Shown here: positions 53,243 through 62,676 of the stretch, piece by piece | Layout: each line of letters opens with the position of its first letter | Numbering within the stretch: the first letter of the stretch is position 1 | Source of the DNA: Mucilaginibacter ginsenosidivorax | Lineage (GTDB): Bacteria > Bacteroidota > Bacteroidia > Sphingobacteriales > Sphingobacteriaceae | DNA length: 64,000 nt | NCBI RefSeq assembly: GCF_007971525.1 | Contig: NZ_CP042437.1 | Span: 7,564,001 to 7,628,000 of the forward strand | Reading direction: 5' to 3' | Position numbers and translations under genes: made by a program | The notes under the pieces: generated by a model | Databases searched by the model: none | What the model was told of the DNA's origin: nothing | Seen by the model: the letters and a program-made list of their open reading frames with translations, nothing else

Positions 53243-56014
53243 TTAAAATTTGATATTATAATTTATAAAGGGTATCGGCCTGGCAAAAATTGACAGCTGG
53301 TACGAGTTGATTGCTCCGCCTTGTTGCTGAAAAAACGTTGAATACGCATTTTGCCTTCCTGTTAAATTGTAAACCCCAACCGTCCATGAGTTATGGAAAG
53401 TTTGGTGTATTTTATGGTTCCCATCTATATTGATAGAAAAATCGGACCTGAAATAATCCGGGATCCTGTATTCGTTCCGCCCTGAATAAAATACCCGTTC
53501 GGCACCGTTTGAATAATATTTGGCAATAGGTAACGTGATAGGTCTGCCGGTGCTGTAGGTAACATCCAGCGAAACGCTATACCTATGGGTTATGCGATAG
53601 TTGCCGGTAAAATTAAAGCTGTGCGGTTTATCGTAATTAGCCGGGTAATATGCCCCGCCATTAATGAGCTGGCCTGCAATGGCATCGTCCTGCTTTAAAA
53701 ACGTGCGAGAGTAAGTGTAATTAACCCAGCCGTTTAGCTTGCCGGTTGTTTTACGTACCGAAAGTTCGACCCCGTAGGCCTTGCCCTTGGTGTTTAAAAC
53801 TTCCTGCTCAATAGCATGACTCATTACCAGTTTTGCTCCGCTTTTATAATCCAGGTAATTGTCAATGTGTTTGTAATAAACCTCTACCGATGTTTCGATG
53901 GTATTTTGCTGCGCGTTTTTAAATATGCCGAGCGATACCTGGCTGCCGTATTGTGGTTTGATGTTAGGGTCGCTCAGTTTATAAATATCAATGGGCGATA
54001 TAGCTGTAGTGTTTGACAATTGGTGAATGTATTGCGCAAGGGTATTGTAACTGGCCTTTAATGACAGGTCATCCTGGATATTGTAACGGGCAGATACCCT
54101 GATTTCGGGCCGGGAATACGTTTTTATGACTTTGCCGCTGGTATAGTTGGCGCTATCAACAACATTGACCGGGGTACGCGGCAAGCCGGGCGCATAGTTG
54201 CGTACAGTTTGTGCGCCCAAATAATTGAACAACGAATACCTGATACCCGCGCTAATAGTAAAATCGGGCGTAATGTCAATTTTATCGCCCAGGTATAAGG
54301 CGCTTTCCAAAGCCTGTTCATCTGCCACTTTATCGGGAATTATTAATGAGGATGAGCTATTGGGCGTTTCGCTGCCTGGGTTTAGTTTATAATAAATAGA
54401 GCTTAAACCAAAGTCGATGGTATTATTAGGATTAAGATAATAGGTAAAATCAGCTTTTAAATTGGTTTGATTAATACCAAATTTCAGTTTGTAGGCATTA
54501 ACCGGGTTTGCTGTACTGGCAATATCATATTTATACCCATCGTAACCAACGCTCAACAGACTGTATAACTTACTGCTAAAATTGTGCTTCCACTTAATGT
54601 TGGCGTTCTTATTACTGTAGTTATAAGTGGTATCGCTGTTTAACCTGAAATTATCGTTGCTTAAATAGGTAGTAATATAAATGTTATTGTCCTTATTAAC
54701 CTGGTGACTTAAATCGAGGTTAAAATCATAAAACGATGCATGGCTGTGTTTATATTCCTCGGGCAATAATTTTAATAACCAATCTGAATAGCTGGTGCGG
54801 CCGCCAAAAATAAACGACGTTTTATCTTTCACTATAGGCCCTTCTACATTAAGCCTGCTGGTAAGCAATCCTATACCTGCCGAACCTGTAAAATTCTTTT
54901 TGTTGCCCTCGCGGTCGGTAACTTCCAACACTGATGATAAACGACCACCAAATTTCTCGGGAATGGTGCTTTTGTAAAGTTCTATCCCTTTTACAATATC
55001 GGGATTAAAGGCCGAGAAGAAACCAAAAAAGTGGGCTGGGTTATAAATTGTTTTATCATCAAGCAATATCAGGTTTTGGTCTGCCGCACCTCCCCTAACG
55101 TTAAAGCCGGTTGTAGCCTCGCCAACGGTTTGCACACCTGGCAATGTTAATACAATACGTAAAACATCGGCCTCGCCAAAAACAGCGGGTACTTGTTTTA
55201 TACTTTTAATGTCTAACCGGCTTACGGCCATCTCGGTACTGCGCACATTGGCCACTTTATCTGCAGATATCTTTACTTCTTTAAGCGTTGTTACCTGGTC
55301 CTGCAATTCAATATTCAGTTCGCCATCAGTATATAGCATAATTTGCCTGCGTGCATCTTTCATGCCTATCCCTTTAACTATCAGCAATTGTTTGCCGCGG
55401 GGCAGCGCCAATGTAAAATAACCAAACTGATCTGTTGTAACCCCAATACTGGTATTGCTTACATAAATACTGGCCCCCGCTATGGCCACGCCCGATTTAG
55501 CACTTTTTACATAGCCCGATAAAGTAGCTTTACCGGGTTTTAATTCATTGCTTTTTATGCCAATCTCGTACAGTTTATTTTCGACGGTTGATTCAATTAT
55601 GGGCTTTTTAACGGGCGCTGTTGTAAAATCAATTACCGGCGATGGCATAACGGGCTTGCTTTGCCCTGGCTTGGTGTTAAAATAACCTTCGGCCGGTTGT
55701 GTCTGAATTTCTTTCCCAAGCGTTAAAAACACCTGCATTTTTGATGCAACAATGGTATATTGAAAACCAGAGTTATGAAAAGCCTGCCTAAGCACATCTT
55801 CCAGCGGCTGGTTATTTACTTGTAGCGTAATTTTTAAGCTATCAAACTGGGTGCGGTCGTAAAAAAACCGGTAACCTGTTTTAGTCTCAAGATCGCCGGC
55901 AAACAGATCAATGCCTGCCTGTTGAAAATTAACGCTGATGCTTTTTGAAGTAACCTGCGCATGCAATAGTTTAACCGCCAATAAAAGAAGAATAGCCAGG
56001 TAAATTTTTTTCAT
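53243..56014 (-). CDS. TonB-dependent receptor with STN domain
   Basis: An outer-membrane receptor carrying an N-terminal STN domain (about residues 25-95, ISVNFQQAGIDLFAGDL and VNNQPLEDVLRQAF), followed by an unusual Pro/Lys-rich linker (about 105-150), a carboxypeptidase-like domain (ATLSGYVKSAKSGVAIAGAS), a plug (GVQTVGEATTGFNVRGGAAD, LLDDKTIYNPAHFFGFFSAF) and the barrel. STN domains often pass signals to an anti-sigma factor, but no FecR or sigma gene is adjacent. The signal peptide is MKKIYLAILLLLAVKLLHA. It is tightly coupled (one base gap) to the upstream 246-aa gene. Confidence 0.92.
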   Translation of the reverse strand: MKKIYLAILLLLAVKLLHAQVTSKSISVNFQQAGIDLFAGDLETKTGYRFFYDRTQFDSLKITLQVNNQPLEDVLRQAFHNSGFQYTIVASKMQVFLTLGKEIQTQPAEGYFNTKPGQSKPVMPSPVIDFTTAPVKKPIIESTVENKLYEIGIKSNELKPGKATLSGYVKSAKSGVAIAGASIYVSNTSIGVTTDQFGYFTLALPRGKQLLIVKGIGMKDARRQIMLYTDGELNIELQDQVTTLKEVKISADKVANVRSTEMAVSRLDIKSIKQVPAVFGEADVLRIVLTLPGVQTVGEATTGFNVRGGAADQNLILLDDKTIYNPAHFFGFFSAFNPDIVKGIELYKSTIPEKFGGRLSSVLEVTDREGNKKNFTGSAGIGLLTSRLNVEGPIVKDKTSFIFGGRTSYSDWLLKLLPEEYKHSHASFYDFNLDLSHQVNKDNNIYITTYLSNDNFRLNSDTTYNYSNKNANIKWKHNFSSKLYSLLSVGYDGYKYDIASTANPVNAYKLKFGINQTNLKADFTYYLNPNNTIDFGLSSIYYKLNPGSETPNSSSSLIIPDKVADEQALESALYLGDKIDITPDFTISAGIRYSLFNYLGAQTVRNYAPGLPRTPVNVVDSANYTSGKVIKTYSRPEIRVSARYNIQDDLSLKASYNTLAQYIHQLSNTTAISPIDIYKLSDPNIKPQYGSQVSLGIFKNAQQNTIETSVEVYYKHIDNYLDYKSGAKLVMSHAIEQEVLNTKGKAYGVELSVRKTTGKLNGWVNYTYSRTFLKQDDAIAGQLINGGAYYPANYDKPHSFNFTGNYRITHRYSVSLDVTYSTGRPITLPIAKYYSNGAERVFYSGRNEYRIPDYFRSDFSINIDGNHKIHQTFHNSWTVGVYNLTGRQNAYSTFFQQQGGAINSYQLSIFARPIPFINYNIKF

Positions 56015-56015
56015 A

Positions 56016-56756
56016 TTATTTGGTTATACTATCATAATAGGCCGTTACCGAAGTCAGCGCCAGTTCGCGCAGGTCATCAAACTGCAGGTGCTTGTCTTTG
56101 ATGTATTGCTTAAGCTCTTTCTTCTTATCGGCAAACAAATCAAGCACCGAGCTTTGGCTGCTCACTTTGTAATAGACCAATCCCTTTTTGATATAATAAT
56201 CTGGCACCTCTTTAAAGGGCACAAAAAACCGCTCCCGGCCATTGGGTCCGGATGTGGATTTAAGCAATTTTTCGGACCGTTTTATTAATTGCGATTTGCC
56301 GCCATAAAGTTGTTCGTAAAAGCCGGCTTTTATACCGCCATTATTGTTGGCTACCCTAACAAAATGCCGTTCATGTAAATCAAAACCGGAAACTTTATCG
56401 GCTATCAGCGCAATTGGCGAGGCATGATTGTAGAGCAGTACCACCAGCTGATCGGTGTACAGGTCATAAATCATCGATACATTTTCAAAGTTTTGGCCAT
56501 CGTACTCAACCGAGCCCGGGCGCCAGGCATCAACATCGTCAAGGTAAGGGCTACCTTTGATGGATGAATCGTAAGAATCATAAACCAGGCCATTATACAG
56601 GCGCGATTGTTCGCCAACGCCCTGGTAAAACCGGTTTGTCACGTTACCAACAGCAGCATCATAGCTTGAACTATCGGCAGATTGTGCCGATGCTGTTTTA
56701 CACAGCATGGCCATAACAAAATAACATATTATTTTGATTGGATAACGAGTAGGCAT
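56016..56756 (-). CDS. Secreted hypothetical protein leading the receptor operon
   Basis: A 246-aa exported protein that I do not assign to a family. It has a signal peptide (KIICYFVMAMLCKTASAQS). The mature part begins with an acidic, serine-rich stretch, then FYQGVGEQSRLYNGLVYDSY, beta strands YDLYTDQLVVLLYNH and GFDLHERHFVRV, and a basic C-terminal helix (FADKKKELKQYIKDKHLQF). It is the first gene of a four-gene operon with the STN receptor, DUF4249 and MG2 proteins; one base separates it from the receptor gene. A periplasmic accessory role is inferred. Confidence 0.75.
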   Translation of the reverse strand: MPTRYPIKIICYFVMAMLCKTASAQSADSSSYDAAVGNVTNRFYQGVGEQSRLYNGLVYDSYDSSIKGSPYLDDVDAWRPGSVEYDGQNFENVSMIYDLYTDQLVVLLYNHASPIALIADKVSGFDLHERHFVRVANNNGGIKAGFYEQLYGGKSQLIKRSEKLLKSTSGPNGRERFFVPFKEVPDYYIKKGLVYYKVSSQSSVLDLFADKKKELKQYIKDKHLQFDDLRELALTSVTAYYDSITK

Positions 56757-56911
56757 CAGTTAATATTTATAAAGTAATTAAGTCATTTTTAACCATCAAA
56801 GCAAATTTTTATTAATTTAACAGTTATTCAAGCTTAATATAGTCAATTTGTTACAATATTTAATACGGTGTTAACAGCTTTAATCAGGCAACATTTCGTA
56901 AAATTAATTCG

Positions 56912-57952
56912 TTACCGATTGCCTGATGGTGCATCCATCACCGCTCCTGCTTTTAATGGTACGCCAAAATCGGGCGAACCGTCTTTTTTCCAGCTAAATT
57001 TTTGTGCCCGGGGCGAGCGTTCGTTGCCGCAGCCCTGGCCTGGTTGGGAGTTGGCGTGGTACAATATCCAGTCCTCCGTTCCATCCGGTGATTTAAAGAA
57101 TGAATTGTGACCGGGGGCATAAACGCCATTATCCGGCGATTGTTTAAATACCGGCCGGGTGGATTTTGTCCACGATGCCGGGTTCATTAAGTCGCTGTTT
57201 GTTGATGCGCTGAGCATCCCAAGCGCGTAGTAATCTGTCCAGCAACCACTGGCCGAGTAAACCAGGAATAATTTATCGTTATGCTTTAAAATCTCGGGGC
57301 CTTCGTTTACGTTAACGTGCGGCGGGTTTGATTGTGCGCCAAGGTCGCCGTACTTCTCCCAGTCAAATTCAGGACTTGATATTTTTACCCGCTGGCCATC
57401 GATGGTGCAGGCATCTTTCATTTTGGCTATGTAGATGTTTTGCTGCACATTCACATCGCCTTCCCAGCCCGCCCAAATCATGTATAACTGTCCCTTGTTT
57501 TCAAATACCGATACATCTATGGCCCATTTATTGGTATCATCGGCTACCTTGCCTTTAAATGTCCAGGTACCTTCTGTTGGGTCAGCAGCCGGATTTTCGA
57601 TCACATAAATCCGGTGGTTGTTGTTATTGCCATCATCGGCAGCAAAATACATATACCATTTACCTTTTATAAAATGAAGCTCGGGCGCCCAAAGTTCTTT
57701 TGAATAGTTAGTACCTGCGGGTGGTACCCAGATTGTTTTTTTAACAGCAGTTTTCAGCTGCGTAATATCTTTTGTTTTCCAGATAGCCAGGTGATTACCC
57801 GTTGAATTGGTATAATAGTAAAAACCATCTTTGTAAATAACCCATGGATCGGCACCGGAAGGCAGCAGGGGATTGGTGAAAGTTTTTTGCTGGGCGAAGC
57901 CCGATTGGGCTACAACCATTAATAAAACGCAGATTTTTATAATGTTTTTCAT
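56912..57952 (-). CDS. GH43 exo-alpha-L-arabinofuranosidase-type enzyme
   Basis: A secreted five-bladed propeller hydrolase. Signal peptide MKNIIKICVLLMVVAQSGFA. The GH43 triad is visible: base Asp in PSGADPWVIYKDGFYYY (near residue 35), modulating Asp in KWAIDVSVFENKG (near 150) and acid Glu in NVNEGPEILKHN (near 218). The layout (FTNPLLPSGADPWV, KELWAPELHFIKGKWYMYFA) resembles the subfamily containing exo-1,5-alpha-L-arabinofuranosidases, so arabinan side chains are the likely substrate. It is transcribed alone, 33 bases downstream of the beta-barrel receptor. It probably works with the PUL enzymes although it lies 13 kb away. Confidence 0.88.
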   Translation of the reverse strand: MKNIIKICVLLMVVAQSGFAQQKTFTNPLLPSGADPWVIYKDGFYYYTNSTGNHLAIWKTKDITQLKTAVKKTIWVPPAGTNYSKELWAPELHFIKGKWYMYFAADDGNNNNHRIYVIENPAADPTEGTWTFKGKVADDTNKWAIDVSVFENKGQLYMIWAGWEGDVNVQQNIYIAKMKDACTIDGQRVKISSPEFDWEKYGDLGAQSNPPHVNVNEGPEILKHNDKLFLVYSASGCWTDYYALGMLSASTNSDLMNPASWTKSTRPVFKQSPDNGVYAPGHNSFFKSPDGTEDWILYHANSQPGQGCGNERSPRAQKFSWKKDGSPDFGVPLKAGAVMDAPSGNR

Positions 57953-57984
57953 GCCCTAATATAGGACACAATTTTTTATATAAT

Positions 57985-60438
57985 TCATAGCCGCCCTCTT
58001 TCATCTTTGGATGCGTTATCATCTTTTCGTTGAGCTTTGTTTTTCGTACCAAATGAGCGATAATAGGTAAGCTTGACGAAGGGAAAACTCCTTGACTCGG
58101 CATTATACCGTACCTGTACCTGCGAATTAAAAGCATCGCGGGTTAAGTGACCAATGTAACTGTAATAACTTGCCGACGATAACAAATCGGTAACTGATAA
58201 CTGGAAACTGCCTTTATTGTTATTCAGTTCCTTTTTTATCCCAAGGTTAAGCATACTGTTTCCGTTGCTTCTTGAGGTAGCATAATATGCCGGCGAATAG
58301 GCATAACCGGAGACCTCCACGGAAATGCTTTTAGGTAGTTTAAACGTTTCGCTAAAATCAACCGATCCGGCAAAGTATGATTTGATAAAGGTTTGCGGTG
58401 TATAGTCCACTTTGTATTGTCGCCAGCCGCCAACAAAGCCATAGCGCCCCTCCCACCAGCTTGTTATTTTTACCGGGATGCTTGTTTGCACGGTGATGTT
58501 ATTTTGATAAGGGGCGTTTTGCGGGGCAAGATAAACCAACCCTTTAGATGGCCCGGTAGAAATTTGCGTTTGCAATATCACATCTTTATCCCGGCTAAAT
58601 AAAACCGAGAAAACATAATCGTGGTAATTATAGGCCAGTTTAATATTATCGGTAATGGTGGGTTTTAACGCCGGGTTGCCAGTAAAAACAGATACAGGGT
58701 CGTTATAGGTTACATACGAAGCCAGGTCGCTGTAGGATGGACGGCTGACGCGTTTGGTATAGGATAACTGTAATTCGGAATGATCATTAAGCTTCCGCGT
58801 CAGAAATACACTCGGGAACAGCTTCTTCAATTTCCGGTCGATATCATATTGCGCATTGCTGGCGTTATCGGTACTGTTGTGCGAGTATTCATATCGTGCG
58901 CCAATGATAAGGCTGGTAGCGGTATCCAGCTTCGCGTTCAAAGTTGCATAGCCCGCGCCAATCATCTCTTTTGTAACCAGGTTATTAGATACCCCTACGC
59001 TGCTTAACACCCACTGGCCGTTTTGCATATTTTCTATTCCGGATACACTGTTGCTGCGGGTAAAGGTGCCTTTTACACCTGCTTCAAATTTCAGGTTTGG
59101 ATTTATTTGTTTTGAGTAGTCCGCTTTAAGTACCGATACTTTTATAGCGGTACTGGCCAGGTCGCGCTGGCGGGGGGCATACAGGCTGTCGCCGGCACCG
59201 GCCAGGTTGCCATAGTTATCAACAAAGGTGCTTTGAACGTTGGTTTGCCCATTGTTTTTGTAATAAATATAATCGGCGTCAAAATTAATTTTTTCGCCTT
59301 TAGTAAGTTCACGTTCCAGGTTAATGCTGCCGATGGTATTGTAAGTATGATTAATGCCATCGAGGTAGGAATTAAACAGCAGCACAGAATCGGGCTTAAG
59401 GGCATAGTGCCCATGGTTGTAATTATTGTTGTGGTCGGTCCCGGCTGCAAAATAGATACTGGCACCAACGGTTGTCTTTTGATTGGGCCGGATATCGGCG
59501 CCAATTTCGGCATCCTGGTATTTGGCCAGCGGTTTGCCCAGGCCCTTGTATAAAAATTCGGTTTGCCCGCCTATGGCTGGTACAATTTCCGTCCCGCTTG
59601 CAAACAATTCGCTATGGCCGCGATCGTGAGCATACGAATAAGAAGCCCGCAGGCCCACCTTACCTGTATTGTGGTTAATTGAGGCATTTACTGAACCCTT
59701 TTCACCCTGGCTATACCCAGCCGTAACAGTAGCAGACCCGTTTGTGCCCCGCTGTTTATTTTTTTTGGTAACAATATTAATAAGCCCGGCATTGCCGTCG
59801 GCATCGTATTTTGCAGGCGGGGTGTTTAACAGTTCTACTTTTTCAATGTCATCGGCGCTTATGCCGTTTAGTAAAGTAAGCACCTGCGGCATCGACATCC
59901 GCATCAGTTTGCCATCCAGCATCACCATTACGCCGGCCTTTCCGTTCAGGGTGATGCCAGTGTTTTGGGGATTAACGATTACGCCGGGTGAGCGCTGCAG
60001 AACTTGTAACACCGAACTGCCTTTTGTTAAAATACTGCTTTGTACATTTACTACCATCCCGCCCGGCTCCTGCTGCACCAAAGGTTTATTGGCCACAATG
60101 GTAACCTCACTTAATTGTTTGGAGGCCGCTTTTAGCTCAATAATACCAAGGTTTTTTGATGGTTTTGTACCTGTAAGCTCAAATACGGGCGACGACCATG
60201 TTTCGTGAGTCATATCGCTTACCTTAACAATATACCGGCCCTGGCCAACAGGTTCAAACCTAAAGGTGCCTTTATCATTAGTAAGCGTTGATTTTATCAG
60301 CGCGTTATCGGTGCTATCCAATAATATTATTGTTGCAAATGAAACGGGCTGCCCGGTGGCATCCACAAATTTCCCTGACACCTGGGCAAACGATGACTGC
60401 CCAAAAAATAAGAGGAAGCTGATGATTAAGTATTTCAT
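57985..60438 (-). CDS. Outer-membrane beta-barrel TonB-type receptor
   Basis: A receptor of the OMP_b-brl_3 type common in Bacteroidota. I place the start at ATG 60438, giving the signal peptide MKYLIISFLLFFGQSSFA; an upstream ATG at 60492 adds 18 non-signal residues. A carboxypeptidase-like domain (VSGKFVDATGQPVSFATIIL) is followed by a plug with VLQVLQRSPGVIVNPQNTGI, LMRMSMPQVLTLLNGISADD and PPAKYDADGNAGLINIVTKK, then the barrel. The C-terminus is charged (KAQRKDDNASKDERGRL) rather than aromatic. It is divergent from a LytS/LytTR pair that may control it. The ligand is unknown. Confidence 0.9.
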   Translation of the reverse strand: MKYLIISFLLFFGQSSFAQVSGKFVDATGQPVSFATIILLDSTDNALIKSTLTNDKGTFRFEPVGQGRYIVKVSDMTHETWSSPVFELTGTKPSKNLGIIELKAASKQLSEVTIVANKPLVQQEPGGMVVNVQSSILTKGSSVLQVLQRSPGVIVNPQNTGITLNGKAGVMVMLDGKLMRMSMPQVLTLLNGISADDIEKVELLNTPPAKYDADGNAGLINIVTKKNKQRGTNGSATVTAGYSQGEKGSVNASINHNTGKVGLRASYSYAHDRGHSELFASGTEIVPAIGGQTEFLYKGLGKPLAKYQDAEIGADIRPNQKTTVGASIYFAAGTDHNNNYNHGHYALKPDSVLLFNSYLDGINHTYNTIGSINLERELTKGEKINFDADYIYYKNNGQTNVQSTFVDNYGNLAGAGDSLYAPRQRDLASTAIKVSVLKADYSKQINPNLKFEAGVKGTFTRSNSVSGIENMQNGQWVLSSVGVSNNLVTKEMIGAGYATLNAKLDTATSLIIGARYEYSHNSTDNASNAQYDIDRKLKKLFPSVFLTRKLNDHSELQLSYTKRVSRPSYSDLASYVTYNDPVSVFTGNPALKPTITDNIKLAYNYHDYVFSVLFSRDKDVILQTQISTGPSKGLVYLAPQNAPYQNNITVQTSIPVKITSWWEGRYGFVGGWRQYKVDYTPQTFIKSYFAGSVDFSETFKLPKSISVEVSGYAYSPAYYATSRSNGNSMLNLGIKKELNNNKGSFQLSVTDLLSSASYYSYIGHLTRDAFNSQVQVRYNAESRSFPFVKLTYYRSFGTKNKAQRKDDNASKDERGRL

Positions 60439-60677
60439 AGGCGGGTTGTGATGGTTGTTTGACCAAAGGAATACAAACCTAACAAGCCACAAAAAACCGA
60501 TTGACCACCGTACTACCCCGATTGACGAAATACATTAAAAGCGCCGGAATTTATTAAAACGGCCTGCCTCCGCTATAATTTACCGGTTATATGCCAACAG
60601 GTGCATTTGGTCAATTAATTAGCCCCATTGAGATTGTGGCCATTAAAAAACAATTCATTTAGCTGTATCTTTAGCTT
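60439..60677. promoter_or_regulatory. Divergent receptor / LytS promoter region
   Basis: A 239-base gap between divergent starts, the natural site for LytTR binding. Only short imperfect repeats are visible; no firm operator or -7 box was found. Confidence 0.35.
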
Positions 60678-61796
60678 ATGCCTCAAATTCAATCCAAACA
60701 AAACTGGCTTATCAGGTATAAATTATACCATCTTCCTTTTTGGTTTTTATATAATTACCTGTGGTGGGTATTTTCCCAGGGCGATCCTATTGGCGTGGCG
60801 CGCAGTATCTTTTTTTCGCCCTATACGGTAAAGTTTACTTTTTACCTGGTATTCCAGGCTTTGGCGGCGTATTTTAACCTATATTTCCTGATGCCACGCT
60901 ATATGGAAAAGGGCAAATTTGCGCAGTACATAGCTTACGAGTTATTAACCATTATCGGCGCTGCCATGCTGATTGTTCCGGGTTATTTTTTAAGCGCCAT
61001 CCTATCGGGCAAAACAATGGATGATTTATATGGTAACGGCCCGCATAACTTTTTCACCCTTTTCCTGGCCAATCCGCTGCCATCAATGGTGGCCAGCAGC
61101 ACACTTGCCATGAGTATTAAGCTTACTAAAACCTGGGCACAAACGCAAAAAAGGCAACAAATGCTTGAAAAAGAGAAACTGGAAACCGAGCTTAAATTTT
61201 TAAAATACCAGTTTAACCCTCATTTTTTGTTTAACAGCATCAATTCCATTTTTTTCCTTATCCACAAAAATCCCAATATGGCATCGGCTTCGCTGGCCAA
61301 ATTTTCTGAATTGTTGCGGCACCAGCTGTATGAATGCAACGATCTGCAAATCCCACTTCAAAAAGAAATAGCCTATCTTGAAAATTTTATAGAACTGGAA
61401 AAGCTGCGGCATGATACCGAAGTACAAGCTGATATACAGCTGACGGCACCCATTGCAGGCCAACTGGGCATTGCCCCCTTTATTTTGATGACCTTTGTAG
61501 AAAATGCTTTCAAGCACGTATCGGCCCATGTAAACGGCAGTAATTGGATCAACATAAAACTTGAACTTCAAGGGCAACGGCTAAACCTGTTTGTAAGCAA
61601 CAGTACAGCAGCCGGCGAAGCAAACCAGGCAATAAAATACGGCGGCATAGGACTGGGCAACGTTAAACGGAGGCTCGATTTAATGTATCCCGGTATTTAT
61701 GAATTGGATATTGACAGCCAACCCGATACTTTTACGGTAAAACTACAGTTAACACTTGCTGTGCTGCAAATATCACCAACAATGCAAATGGCTTAA
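60678..61796 (+). CDS. LytS-type sensor histidine kinase
   Basis: An inner-membrane kinase of the His_kinase (YehU/LytS) type. The first 150 residues hold about four membrane helices (for example YTVKFTFYLVFQALAAYFNL and LLTIIGAAMLIVPGYFL). A coiled linker (QKRQQMLEKEKLETELKFLK) leads to the phospho-acceptor block YQFNPHFLFNSINSIFF (His near residue 180) and an ATPase domain with FVENAFKHV and GIGLGNVKRRL. The response regulator starts two bases after its stop. No separate sensor domain is seen, so the signal is probably sensed in the membrane part. Confidence 0.94.
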   Translation: MPQIQSKQNWLIRYKLYHLPFWFLYNYLWWVFSQGDPIGVARSIFFSPYTVKFTFYLVFQALAAYFNLYFLMPRYMEKGKFAQYIAYELLTIIGAAMLIVPGYFLSAILSGKTMDDLYGNGPHNFFTLFLANPLPSMVASSTLAMSIKLTKTWAQTQKRQQMLEKEKLETELKFLKYQFNPHFLFNSINSIFFLIHKNPNMASASLAKFSELLRHQLYECNDLQIPLQKEIAYLENFIELEKLRHDTEVQADIQLTAPIAGQLGIAPFILMTFVENAFKHVSAHVNGSNWINIKLELQGQRLNLFVSNSTAAGEANQAIKYGGIGLGNVKRRLDLMYPGIYELDIDSQPDTFTVKLQLTLAVLQISPTMQMA

Positions 61797-61798
61797 AT

Positions 61799-62533
61799 AT
61801 GAATATCAATTGTATAATTGTTGACGATGAGCCATTGGCCCGCGAAGGGCTTGGGAACTACGTTCGGGAGGTAGATTTTTTACAGTTGGCCGGCACCTGC
61901 GAAAACCCGCTTGAGCTTATGAAACTGCTTGACCAGCAACCTGCCGATTTGATTTTCCTGGATATCCAGATGCCTAAAATGAACGGGATAGAGTTGTTGA
62001 AAATTATGCAAAAACCGCCTATGGTGGTTATTACTACCGCCTACCCTACCTATGCCCTGGAAAGCTTCCAGCTGGATGTGCTGGATTACCTGCTTAAACC
62101 AATCACGTTTGAACGTTTTTTTAAGGCGGCGAGCAAAGCCCGGGATTATCACCGGCTGCTCACCAAAACAACATCGGCAGATATCAATAAAGCAGAAAAA
62201 CAGGATGATTATTTTTTTATTAAGTGTGGCAGCAAATATGAAAAGGTGCCGCTGGACGAGATTCTTTATGTAGAGGGAATGCAAAACTACGTAAACATTT
62301 TTACCATGAAAGGCAAATATGTAACCATGTTATCCCTTAAAAACCTGGAGGAGAACCTGGCTGGCAAGTCATTTATCAGGGTGCATAAATCGTACATTGT
62401 GGCCGTCAATAAAATTGATGGGATTGAAGGTAATGAGATATTTATCCAGGCCAATAAAATTCCTATAAGCCGCAATTACCGCGAGCAGGTGATTGGGCAG
62501 GTGGTTACCAACAGGCTTTGGGATAAAAAATAA
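61799..62533 (+). CDS. LytTR-family response regulator
   Basis: The cognate regulator of the LytS-type kinase. The receiver domain (about 1-115) has IIVDDEPLAREGL, the phosphorylated Asp in LIFLDIQMPKMNGIELL (near residue 55), and KP in DYLLKPITFERF. The LytTR DNA-binding domain (about 140-240) shows YFFIKCGSKYEKVPLDEILY, FIRVHKSYIVAVNKIDGIEG and PISRNYREQV. At 244 aa it is full length. It probably binds the divergent 60439-60677 region and controls the adjacent receptor, by analogy with similar layouts. Confidence 0.95.
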   Translation: MNINCIIVDDEPLAREGLGNYVREVDFLQLAGTCENPLELMKLLDQQPADLIFLDIQMPKMNGIELLKIMQKPPMVVITTAYPTYALESFQLDVLDYLLKPITFERFFKAASKARDYHRLLTKTTSADINKAEKQDDYFFIKCGSKYEKVPLDEILYVEGMQNYVNIFTMKGKYVTMLSLKNLEENLAGKSFIRVHKSYIVAVNKIDGIEGNEIFIQANKIPISRNYREQVIGQVVTNRLWDKK

Positions 62534-62585
62534 AACGGCCTGCTACGACAACCGGTGCCGTAACAAACACGTTTTACACTACTTT

Positions 62586-62665
62586 TAAGTTATAAGTACC
62601 AAGTCTTAAGTTCCAAGTAAAAAAAGAATAAATTGACTTAAGACTTTTGACTTGGGACTCTCGTT
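62586..62665. repeat. Imperfect inverted word repeat between convergent genes
   Basis: AGTCTTAAGT (62602-62611) and ACTTAAGACT (62636-62645) pair perfectly, inside looser words (AAGTACCAAGT, GACTTGGGACT). It probably serves as terminator of the LytTR operon and the arabinofuranosidase-like gene. Confidence 0.65.
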
Positions 62666-62676
62666 AAACACGGTAT

